Below are positions 54,592 through 61,603 of a stretch of DNA of 64,000 bases, piece after piece. Position numbers and translations under genes: made by a program. The stretch comes from Pigmentibacter sp. JX0631 (lineage in GTDB: Bacteria > Bdellovibrionota_B > Oligoflexia > Silvanigrellales > Silvanigrellaceae): NCBI RefSeq assembly GCF_029873255.1, contig NZ_CP123622.1, positions 2,455,001-2,519,000 on the forward strand, written 5' to 3'. The notes under the pieces were generated by a model that had not been told where the DNA came from, ran no database searches, and saw only the letters and a program-made list of their open reading frames with translations. How positions within the stretch are numbered: position 1 is the first letter of the stretch; each line of letters begins with the position of its first letter.

Positions 54592-55039
54592 TTTTTTAAA
54601 AAATTTTAATTTTAACTCTAGCGGTAGAAAAGCAACAGATGCAGAAATTAAATTATTATTGACAAAAGTAACATTTGTGCCAAATTGGTATTGTGAATTA
54701 ATATTTAATTATCCTCTTATAAATAGAGGCATTGAAATTTCTCAAGATAAAGATCATTCTAGAATGGGAATTGATTTGTATTGGATGTCTCCTGAACAAA
54801 CTATAGAGGAGTTATTTGATTACTATCCTGGAATTAATCTAAAATCTGAGAAAATATTTCCATTCGGTATTTGTGCTATGGGGTCAGGAAATCCTTATTT
54901 TATAGATACTAATTCTAGTAAATTTCCTGTCCTAAGAATTATTCATGATAATTTTGATGAAAATTTAAAAAATATTCATGAAATTGTCCAAATTAGTTTT
55001 AATGAATTCATTGAAAATGCTTTTCTCTATGAAAATTAA
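54581..55039 (+). CDS. SUKH (SMI1/KNR4)-like immunity protein
   Basis: 152 residues from the ATG at 54581; in-frame TTG codons just upstream are less likely. It overlaps the previous gene by 11 bases. The SUKH-like pattern is seen in P-N-W-Y-C-E-L-I-F-N-Y-P, the middle I-F-P-F-G-I-C-A-M-G-S-G-N-P-Y-F-I-D, and the late V-L-R-I-I-H-D-N. SUKH proteins are known immunity proteins against polymorphic nuclease toxins. Either this or the preceding protein, or both, would neutralise the nuclease. Confidence 0.75.
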   Translation: MKIDFLKNFNFNSSGRKATDAEIKLLLTKVTFVPNWYCELIFNYPLINRGIEISQDKDHSRMGIDLYWMSPEQTIEELFDYYPGINLKSEKIFPFGICAMGSGNPYFIDTNSSKFPVLRIIHDNFDENLKNIHEIVQISFNEFIENAFLYEN

Positions 55040-55170
55040 TTAGAGCTCAAAAAAAATCATAATTCCTTGAGTATTTTTTAATTTATAGTTGTAATTGTTT
55101 TTATTGTTTGAAATGAAAATTGTTATGAATAGTAATAACGGTATATATAATAAATTATATACAATTGTAA

Positions 55171-55428
55171 AATCATTACTTGTTCGAAAAGACTGGTTTA
55201 GATATAAAAGGTGATATTAGTTTTCTATAAGTAGAGTTTTCTAAAAAATCACTATTAGATTCGGGCATTAAAAGACCTCCGGTAAAAGCAAAAATTCATC
55301 CGCCAGATGATAAATCAAAATATCATCACTTACATATATATGATGCAAAAGGAAATTCTTTGAGTAAGGATTTAATGAAAGTAAATAAACAGTCTTTAGA
55401 AGCACATATCCCTATTAAACAACCTTAA
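55171..55428 (+). pseudogene. Orphan, broken toxin C-terminal tail
   Basis: One frame runs from about 55171 to the stop at 55426-55428 with a single in-frame TAA at 55228-55230. After it the sequence I-K-R-P-P-V-K-A-K-I-H-P-P-D-D-K...H-H-L-H-I-Y-D-A-K-G-N-S-L looks like the post-Hint tail of an Rhs toxin (compare the I-K-A-P-P-V-K-R-G linker of the intact toxin). It lacks its Rhs body and start codon, so it is a displaced cassette. Its likely immunity gene follows directly. Confidence 0.6.
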
Positions 55429-55445
55429 TAAAGGCGGAAACTAAT

Positions 55446-55931
55446 ATGAAGAAAATAAATGATTTAAATAATTTGGATATTAAAAAAATATCATTTGCAG
55501 ATTCTACAGTAGATAAATATATAAATGATGTAGAAAATAAAAGGCTATATTTCAAAGTAAGAAACGCATACTATAAAAATTTTAGAGATAATGATATTGT
55601 TGATCTTATTGATCTTTATAATGTCGAATTTTGGCTGAGTGATTGGGATAAAGTTGAATCAAAACACGACGTCGATGTATATGTTAGGAATGAAAAAGGT
55701 TTATATAAATGGAATAGGATTAATACTATAGAGTTAGGAAATGAATTTTTTACAGAAATTTTAGATTACAACTTAAATGATGAATATCTTGAATTTAAAG
55801 GTCCAACAGGTGATGGTTTTGCAGAATTAAGACTCTACAATGTAAAAAATATTAAAATTTATGTGTGTGAAGATGAGCAAGAAGATAAAGAATATTTTGA
55901 AAGAATAAAAGCTTTATACTTTAATGATTAA
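55446..55931 (+). CDS. Probable immunity protein of the orphan toxin tail
   Basis: 161 residues, acidic, no signal peptide. AAGGCGG ribosome site about 7 bases before the ATG. It lies 17 bases after the broken toxin tail, the usual place for a cognate immunity gene. The C-terminal half is a run of strands (D-G-F-A-E-L-R-L-Y-N-V-K-N-I-K-I-Y-V). I do not recognise a named family; the role rests on context. Confidence 0.6.
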   Translation: MKKINDLNNLDIKKISFADSTVDKYINDVENKRLYFKVRNAYYKNFRDNDIVDLIDLYNVEFWLSDWDKVESKHDVDVYVRNEKGLYKWNRINTIELGNEFFTEILDYNLNDEYLEFKGPTGDGFAELRLYNVKNIKIYVCEDEQEDKEYFERIKALYFND

Positions 55932-56151
55932 ATATTTGCAGTAAAATACTTAAAGTTGTAAAAAATTAAAATGAGGAAATTTTCTTATTTAGATATTTCC
56001 TCATTATTTACTAAAAATAAATATTTTTAAAAAAAAATAAAAAATAATTTATAGAACTAGAATAAAAATATATTTTTAAATAATGTAATATAAGTTAAAC
56101 ATGATATTGAGCTTAAAGTGATTTGTTGGTTGTAGTTAAATAGGTCTCCAA
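55932..56151. other. AT-rich spacer between immunity-like genes
   Basis: About 220 bases. A T/A-rich inverted pair around ATTTTCTTATTTAGATATTTCC near 55978-56000 could be a weak terminator. No coding potential seen. Confidence 0.4.
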
Positions 56152-56946
56152 ATGAAAGTTAGATGTAAGTATAATACTATTGATGATATAGTAGATCAAA
56201 ATATTCGAAATAAATTGCTGCGATATAAAGTAGATGGTATTAATCTTGAAAAAAATAAGGAATATAATGTATATGGTTTAAAGGTATTTGAAGGACAAAT
56301 GTACTTTTTAATTTTTCCTTATTATGATTTGTTTATTCCATATACTTATTTGACATACTTTTTTGAAGTTATAGATCCAAGAATGTCTAAATATTTTAGA
56401 TTTTATAGTAGTTTTGATAGTCATGAAATTAACTCGAAAGAGTGGATAAAAGACGAATTTTATTATGAAAAAATATTAGATGATTACTATGAAGAAATAT
56501 ATCGAGAATATAAAAAATTAATTGACACTGAATTTCCAAATTTAAGAATGCAATTACTAGAAATAAAAAATAATATTTCGTATTTTTCGAATCAATTTGG
56601 AAATATTGCTGGTATTGTTAATTATTTAAACTTAGAAAAAAATAAATGGTATGATGTTTGTATAGAATTTATCAATCCATTAGAGCTATATGTAAATTAT
56701 TTTATAAACGATGATATAGATTTAAAAAGTATTGTTGCTGAAGATATGCTCATAATGAATTTAAAAATTGAAGAATTTAATGATGAATTTTTTAATGATG
56801 TATTTATTACAAATTTAATATGCTATTTTAACGGGAGTAAAATTAAAATTCCTATTATCCCATATCATGAGGAAATAAAAAAAGGCGATTATATTAGAAT
56901 TAAATATAAAACTAATTTTATTAAAATTAATATATTAGATGAATAG
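56152..56946 (+). CDS. Immunity-like protein, two-part, unknown family
   Basis: 264 residues, no signal peptide. The first about 95 residues (K-E-Y-N-V-Y-G-L-K-V-F-E-G...P-Y-T-Y-L-T-Y-F-F-E-V-I-D-P-R-M-S-K-Y) have the look of small proteins I have seen encoded beside polymorphic toxins. The second half is unrelated and rich in Ile/Asn/Phe, ending in a beta-rich stretch. The gene may therefore be a fusion of two immunity domains. No strong ribosome site (GTCTCC context). Assigned from context in an immunity-gene array. Confidence 0.55.
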   Translation: MKVRCKYNTIDDIVDQNIRNKLLRYKVDGINLEKNKEYNVYGLKVFEGQMYFLIFPYYDLFIPYTYLTYFFEVIDPRMSKYFRFYSSFDSHEINSKEWIKDEFYYEKILDDYYEEIYREYKKLIDTEFPNLRMQLLEIKNNISYFSNQFGNIAGIVNYLNLEKNKWYDVCIEFINPLELYVNYFINDDIDLKSIVAEDMLIMNLKIEEFNDEFFNDVFITNLICYFNGSKIKIPIIPYHEEIKKGDYIRIKYKTNFIKINILDE

Positions 56947-57199
56947 TTAGAAATAATATAAATATTTTTGTAAATAACAATCTTAGAAATGGGTTTTTAA
57001 TTAATAAGAAATAATAATGTATTTTGATGTAGTTAAATTTTATATCATTAAACCAAACATACATTTAGAAATAGAATTTAATTTGAAAATAGTAATTGCA
57101 TGTTGAAACAAAATGAACTAGTAAAAATAGTTGTTAGAGAGAATAAAGTAATTGAGAATTTTTATTTTATTATTTACTTAATGGAGTAAAAGTTAAAAA

Positions 57200-57670
57200 A
57201 TGATAAATTATGTAGAATTAATTAAAATTTACTGGTCTTATAAAGAAACTTATTTTTTGAATAAAATTCCAGAAATTGCGTGTGAGGCAGTTATTAACGG
57301 AGAAAATCACCCAGCTATTCTTGAATTGGCTTCATTATGCAATCCAGATATTCCAGAAATAGATGATGTATTAATCAAATATTATAATGAGTTTCATATT
57401 CCAAAAAATCTGGCTATGCGTTATTTAGTTTTAGATATATTAAATAAAGTTATAGATAAGCAAATTTCTCCTTATGATGGGACATTTGAAATTTGCGAGT
57501 ACTATTATGAAAATGATTATCCGGAGGAATTAATTAATTTCTGGCGTTTAAAATTCGCTTATATTGAAGCAATTTCAGAGGAAGAAAAAACTGAATGTGA
57601 AAAATCTATAATTGATGAGTGTAAAAAAATGCAAGTAAATTCAAAATGCTTAAGCACATGTAGTGGGTGA
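57200..57670 (+). CDS. Immunity-like small protein, unknown family
   Basis: 156 residues, mostly helical (Y-W-S-Y-K-E-T-Y-F, E-I-A-C-E-A-V-I-N-G, H-P-A-I-L-E-L-A, I-S-P-Y-D-G-T-F-E-I-C-E-Y-Y-Y). This overall pattern recurs in cytoplasmic proteins encoded in Rhs/CDI immunity arrays. GGAG lies upstream of the ATG. It is the last gene of the array and is followed by strong hairpins. Confidence 0.6.
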   Translation: MINYVELIKIYWSYKETYFLNKIPEIACEAVINGENHPAILELASLCNPDIPEIDDVLIKYYNEFHIPKNLAMRYLVLDILNKVIDKQISPYDGTFEICEYYYENDYPEELINFWRLKFAYIEAISEEEKTECEKSIIDECKKMQVNSKCLSTCSG

Positions 57671-57755
57671 TTGCTATATCCTAGCAATTCTTACACCAAC
57701 TAGACACAGAAAACCTTCTTTGAAGCAGCTTTAAAGAAGGTTTTCTTAATATTTT
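57671..57755 (+). terminator. Two hairpins closing the immunity array
   Basis: A small hairpin TTGCTA/TAGCAA (57671-57676 with 57682-57687) starts right after the stop. It is followed by a perfect 14-pair stem AGAAAACCTTCTTT (57708-57721) with its complement (57733-57746) and a T/A-rich tail. Confidence 0.8.
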
Positions 57756-57769
57756 AAAACAAGTAATTT

Positions 57770-57798
57770 AGAGAAACTAAGTATTCTTTAGTTTCTCT
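57770..57798 (-). repeat. Conserved hairpin containing the Rpn stop codon (copy 2)
   Basis: Same 29-base hairpin as at 31111, overlapping the end of the intact Rpn gene at 57777. Confidence 0.7.
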
Positions 57799-58667
57799 AT
57801 TTCAGAAAAGGGTAGATCTGTTATTTTACTGATCATTTCAATTGAAAAATGATTGGCTAAAAGGTTTAAAACAATTTCTTTGTTTCGGTTATTTACTCCC
57901 TCATCTTTCCCTTTAGCAAAACCTATTTGAACCCCTTCAGTTTTTCCTTTAGTAAAACCAATCTTTACTCCCTCTTCTCTAGCTCCATCCATATCTGTGT
58001 TGTAGTCAAGTTCATATTTTCTTCTGGCTTCGTACTTAGCCCTAGCAACTGGATCTTGGCTGATATATTCGAGTGTATTAAATGCTTTTTCAATTTCAGG
58101 TGTTTGCATAGCCATGACTGTCTCCTTTGAAGCACCTTTAAAAAAGTGCATCCATTTGTCCAGTTCATTGTAATACTGATCAGGGATTTTGGGAACTTCT
58201 AAAAAGTAAAGTTGGAAATCAGAACTAAAAATATATTTTGTATCAATGTCTAAGGTTTTAATTTTAGTAAAAAAATGTTCTTTGTGTTTAAAGAAATTAA
58301 AATTTAAAATATGAATACAAATAGCTGGTTTTAATGTTTTATATTTCTTTCCGCTAGTTAATTGTTGTTCATAAAGCTTCGCCCAGTAATACAAGCACCG
58401 TTTTTCATATTCATAGGTATTTTGTACTTGGATTTCTATATTGACAAAACTTTTATTATTAAGTTTAGCCAAGACATCTAGCCTAGTTTCCTTATCGTCT
58501 TCTTGATCTTTATTAATTTCTGTATTTAAATAAGTTAAAGAAATAATTTTTTCATCTTCTGGGTAATTTAACACGCTATTTAAAAAGTGGATTAAAACAT
58601 CTTCTTTCTCCCCAAAAATGCGTTTAAAGACATAATCATTTTTAATATCAAGCAATTCAAATTCCAT
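57777..58667 (-). CDS. Rpn-family recombination-promoting nuclease/transposase, intact
   Basis: 296 residues from the ATG at 58667 (AAAGGAG 5 bases upstream; an earlier in-frame TTG would overlap that site). PD-(D/E)XK fold: Y-V-F-K-R-I-F-G, catalytic R-L-D-V-L-A-K, and I-E-I-Q-V-Q. Then comes a helical middle and a C-terminal stretch of G-F-x-K-G-K-x-E-G repeats, here about three units. This family (PDDEXK_2/Rpn) includes enzymes shown to raise recA-independent recombination in E. coli, and is often multi-copy. Four more copies or fragments lie in this window. Confidence 0.92.
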   Translation of the reverse strand: MEFELLDIKNDYVFKRIFGEKEDVLIHFLNSVLNYPEDEKIISLTYLNTEINKDQEDDKETRLDVLAKLNNKSFVNIEIQVQNTYEYEKRCLYYWAKLYEQQLTSGKKYKTLKPAICIHILNFNFFKHKEHFFTKIKTLDIDTKYIFSSDFQLYFLEVPKIPDQYYNELDKWMHFFKGASKETVMAMQTPEIEKAFNTLEYISQDPVARAKYEARRKYELDYNTDMDGAREEGVKIGFTKGKTEGVQIGFAKGKDEGVNNRNKEIVLNLLANHFSIEMISKITDLPFSEIEKLKNT

Positions 58668-58679
58668 TACAGCTCCTTT

Positions 58680-58754
58680 CAAGTAAACGGAAAAGGAGCA
58701 TAAATTAAAAAAAATGAAATGTGTGGTGCTGACCAGAAACTGAACAAAGTTGAT
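58680..58754. repeat. Conserved block upstream of the Rpn genes (copy 2)
   Basis: Nearly identical to 34620-34694 and 59870-59945. After it, similarity to the other copies stops abruptly. Confidence 0.85.
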
Positions 58755-58934
58755 AAAAAACTGAACATTGTGAATTTCTATTTAATATTTTTCTTTTCAG
58801 TATTAAAATAAATTTTTTAATTTCTCAAAATATTAAATTATTTCGGTAGGATATTAGGTTAATATTTTTTATGGATTAAATATCATTATTTACGTTAGAT
58901 TTTAAGGATCAATATTAAAAATTTAATGAATATT

Positions 58935-58963
58935 AGAGAAACTAAGTATTCTTTAGTTTCTCT
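58935..58963 (-). repeat. Conserved hairpin containing the Rpn stop codon (copy 3)
   Basis: Same hairpin, at the end of the Rpn gene at 58942. Confidence 0.7.
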
Positions 58964-59856
58964 ATTTCAGAAAAGGGTAGATCTGTTATTTTACTGATCA
59001 TTTCAATTGAAAAATGATTGGCTAAAAGGTTTAAAACAATTTCTTTGTTTCTTTTGTACTCACCAATCTGAACTCCTTCAGTTTTTCCTTTAGTAAAACC
59101 TAGTTGCTCTCCCTCATTTTTCCCATTTTGAAAACCTTTAGTAAAACCAATCTTTACTCCCTCTTCCCTAGCCCCATCCATATCGGTGTTGTAGTCAAGT
59201 TCATATTTTCTTCTGGCTTCGTATTTTGCTCTAGCAATTGGATCTTGGCTGATATATTCCAATGTACTAAATGCTTTTTTAATTTCAGGTGTTTGCATAG
59301 CCATGACGGTCTCCTTTGAAGCACCTTTAAAAAAGTGCATCCATTTATCCAGTTCATTATAATACTGATCTGGGATTTTTGGAACTTCTAAAAAGTAGAG
59401 TTGAAAATCGTGGGAAAAAACTTTTCTTGTTTCTGTATCTAACGGTTTAATTTTTGTCATAAAATAATCTTTATCTTTAAAGAAATTAAAATTTAAAATA
59501 TGAATACAGATTGCAGGTTTTAATGACTTATATTTTTTTCCGCTAGTTAATTGTTGTTCATAAAGTTTTGCCCAGTAATATAAACACCGTTTTTCATATT
59601 CATAGGTATTTTGTACTTGGATTTCTATATTTACAAAACTTTCATTGTTGAGTTTGGCCAAGACATCTAACCTAGTTTCCTTATCATCTTCCTGATCCTT
59701 ATTTATTTCAGTATTTAGGTAAGTTAAAGAAATAATTTTTTCATCTTCTGGATAATTTAACACACTATTTAAAAAGTGAATTAAAATATCTTCTTTCTCA
59801 CCAAAAATGCGTTTAAAGACATAATCATTTTTAATATCAAGTAATTCAAATTCCAT
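58942..59856 (-). CDS. Rpn-family recombination-promoting nuclease/transposase, intact
   Basis: 304 residues from the ATG at 59856 with AAAGGAG. Same catalytic motifs as the copy at 57777 (R-L-D-V-L-A-K, I-E-I-Q). It differs in the segment D-K-D-Y-F-M-T-K-I-K-P-L-D-T-E-T-R-K-V-F-S, which is shared instead with the interrupted copy at 60974. Its C-terminal repeat region is also different (G-F-Q-N-G-K-N-E-G-E-Q-L-G-F-T-K). The mosaic pattern of shared blocks suggests exchange between copies. Confidence 0.92.
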   Translation of the reverse strand: MEFELLDIKNDYVFKRIFGEKEDILIHFLNSVLNYPEDEKIISLTYLNTEINKDQEDDKETRLDVLAKLNNESFVNIEIQVQNTYEYEKRCLYYWAKLYEQQLTSGKKYKSLKPAICIHILNFNFFKDKDYFMTKIKPLDTETRKVFSHDFQLYFLEVPKIPDQYYNELDKWMHFFKGASKETVMAMQTPEIKKAFSTLEYISQDPIARAKYEARRKYELDYNTDMDGAREEGVKIGFTKGFQNGKNEGEQLGFTKGKTEGVQIGEYKRNKEIVLNLLANHFSIEMISKITDLPFSEIEKLKNT

Positions 59857-59869
59857 TCCAGCTCCTTTC

Positions 59870-59945
59870 AAGTAAACGGAAAAGGAGCATAAATTAAAAA
59901 AAATGAAATGTGTGGAGCTGAACAGAAACTGAACAAAGTTGATAA
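59870..59945. repeat. Conserved block upstream of the Rpn genes (copy 3)
   Basis: Third copy of the 75-base block. The following 230 bases up to the toxin-antitoxin promoter are AT-rich with nothing recognised. Confidence 0.85.
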
Positions 59946-60174
59946 AAAAATGGTCAAAGTGATTAAGTATTAAAAAATATATTTTTATATATTAAAATTT
60001 AAATTTTAAAATTAATTAATTTTTTAAAAAAATTGCAATGATTTAAAACATAAAGATAAATAAAAATTCTTGCTTACTATTGGGACTATTGTTTCTTCTT
60101 AGAATAAAATTTTATTTATTAACTTAACTATTTGATATAATTAATAAAAATATTAAAGAAGATGTAATATTAGG

Positions 60175-60203
60175 TTGATTTCAGTAACTAATTGGGTTAT
60201 AAT
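60175..60203 (+). promoter_or_regulatory. Promoter of the toxin-antitoxin operon
   Basis: TTGATT (60175-60180), exactly 17 bases, then a perfect TATAAT (60198-60203), 20 bases before the antitoxin ATG. GTAAC at 60183 and GTTAC copies at 60206 and 60217 form an inverted/direct repeat set around the -10, which could be the operator for autorepression. Confidence 0.8.
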
Positions 60204-60222
60204 GGGTTACAAGGAGGTTACT

Positions 60223-60483
60223 ATGCCAAAACAAAGAAAACAAATGCCACACCAGTCTAGCGTTCGTTGGGACGAAGATTTGCACCCATTAGTCGAAGAA
60301 TGGTTTGAAAAAAATCCGGGTTGGACTATTTCACAATTGGCCAATCAAGCCATTAGAAAATTTGTACTTTCTCCTTATACAACTAATCCAGTTGAATTAG
60401 TTTCAATTAATAGTGAAGAAGGATTAAATCTAGCAGATAAAGCTATAATTGAACATGCAGATGCCTTGGAACGTCTTAAATGA
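60223..60483 (+). CDS. Ribbon-helix-helix-like antitoxin
   Basis: 86 residues from the ATG at 60223 with AAGGAGG about 6 bases upstream. An earlier in-frame start at 60175 would overlap the promoter. Residues about 8-45 (S-S-V-R-W-D-E-D-L-H-P-L-V-E-E-W-F, then I-S-Q-L-A-N-Q-A-I-R-K-F-V) fit a ribbon-helix-helix DNA-binding domain. The rest is helical and acidic (N-L-A-D-K-A-I-I-E-H-A-D-A-L) and should mask the toxin. The stop overlaps the toxin start by 4 bases. Partner of the Doc toxin; it does not look like Phd. Confidence 0.85.
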   Translation: MPKQRKQMPHQSSVRWDEDLHPLVEEWFEKNPGWTISQLANQAIRKFVLSPYTTNPVELVSINSEEGLNLADKAIIEHADALERLK

Positions 60484-60896
60484 AAATTAAAGTAATAGAA
60501 ACAGAATTAGTAATTGAAATTAATAAAAGAATAACTTTACCGCTAGAACAAAAGCATGTTTGTGCACAACCAGAAAAAATAGAGAGTGCTTTACATGCAG
60601 CAATTTATCCAGGAAATTTTCCATTTGTACATGGTGGTATTGTTGATATTGCTGCTGCGTTATTTTTTTACATTATAAAATCTCATGCTTTTTTTGATGG
60701 AAATAAACGAACAGCTTTAATTACTGCAATTGTCTTTTTAGAAAGCAATGGGTGGACTTTAAAATACCCTCTTAGTCCAAAGAATAACGAAATAGCAACT
60801 TTAGCTGATGAATGTGCTGCTAGTATAAAAAATTTAGATCAAGTAAAGAAATGGTTTCAGATGCATAAAGTTAAAATAAAACAACTAAATAAATAA
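60480..60896 (+). CDS. doc: Doc-type (Fic-fold) toxin
   Basis: 138 residues, overlapping the antitoxin gene by ATGA. The Fic core reads H-A-F-F-D-G-N-K-R-T-A (His69 to Arg77), the Doc variant of the Fic motif. Preceding helices (A-L-H-A-A-I-Y-P-G-N, then I-V-D-I-A-A-A-L-F-F-Y-I-I) are in the expected places. Doc phosphorylates EF-Tu in the studied P1 system, halting translation. Whether this one does so is unproven, but all motif residues are present. Confidence 0.92.
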   Translation: MKIKVIETELVIEINKRITLPLEQKHVCAQPEKIESALHAAIYPGNFPFVHGGIVDIAAALFFYIIKSHAFFDGNKRTALITAIVFLESNGWTLKYPLSPKNNEIATLADECAASIKNLDQVKKWFQMHKVKIKQLNK

Positions 60897-60966
60897 TTTT
60901 TAGTGCTTATTTTAATTTTAATGAAAACATTTTTTTAAAAATAATTAATTGAAGATAATCTGAACT

Positions 60967-60995
60967 AGAGAAACTAAATATTCTTTAGTTTCTCT
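60967..60995 (-). repeat. Conserved hairpin containing the Rpn stop codon (copy 4)
   Basis: As in the other copies, with one base difference in the loop side (AAATATTC). Confidence 0.7.
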
Positions 60996-61486
60996 AGTTC
61001 AGAAATGGGTAGATCTGTTATTTTACTGATCATTTCAATTGAAAAATGATTGGCTAAAAGGTTTTTTGCTATTTCAATTTTTTGATCATGTTTCCCATTT
61101 TGAAAACCTTTAGTAAAACCAATCTGTAATCCCTCTTCTCTAGCTCCATCCATATCGGTGTTGTAGTCAAGTTCATATTTTCTTCTGGCTTCGTATTTTG
61201 CTCTAGCAATGGGATCTTGGCTGATATATTCAAGTGTATTAAATGCTTTTTCAATTTCAGGTGTTTGCATAGCCATGACAGTCTCCTTTGAGGCACCTTT
61301 AAAAAAGTGCATCCATTTATCCAGTTCATTATAATACTGATCTGGGATTTTGGGAACTTCTAAAAAGTAAAGTTGGAAATCGTGAGAAAAAACTTTTCTT
61401 GTTTCTGTATCCAACGGTTTAATTTTAGTCATAAAATAATCTTTATCTTTAAAGAAATTAAAATTTAAAATATGAATACAAATAGC
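60974..61486 (-). pseudogene. Rpn-family gene, 3' part, interrupted by a second IS66
   Basis: From 61486 down to 60974 the minus strand encodes the C-terminal part of an Rpn protein from A-I-C-I-H-I-L-N-F onward (compare K-P-A-I-C-I-H-I-L-N-F in the intact copies). It ends in a shortened repeat region (G-F-T-K-G-F-Q-N-G-K-H-D-Q-K). The upstream half must lie past the IS66 and beyond the window edge. The IS end adds an alternative start (M-C-E-G-S-T-I-Y-A). The catalytic part is absent here, so this fragment alone is inactive. Confidence 0.92.
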
Positions 61487-61603
61487 GTAAATCGTCGAAC
61501 CTTCACACATTGCCGAGTAAACGTCAATGCAGTAACTTAATTTTATAATTTAATTTATAGTGATTTATTTACGTAATTTGATAAATGAATAAGAATTGTT
61601 TCT

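Noticed and set aside
57001-57190. Short plus-strand frame of about 29 codons between the last two immunity-like genes
   Set aside because: Too short, no ribosome site, AT-driven composition.
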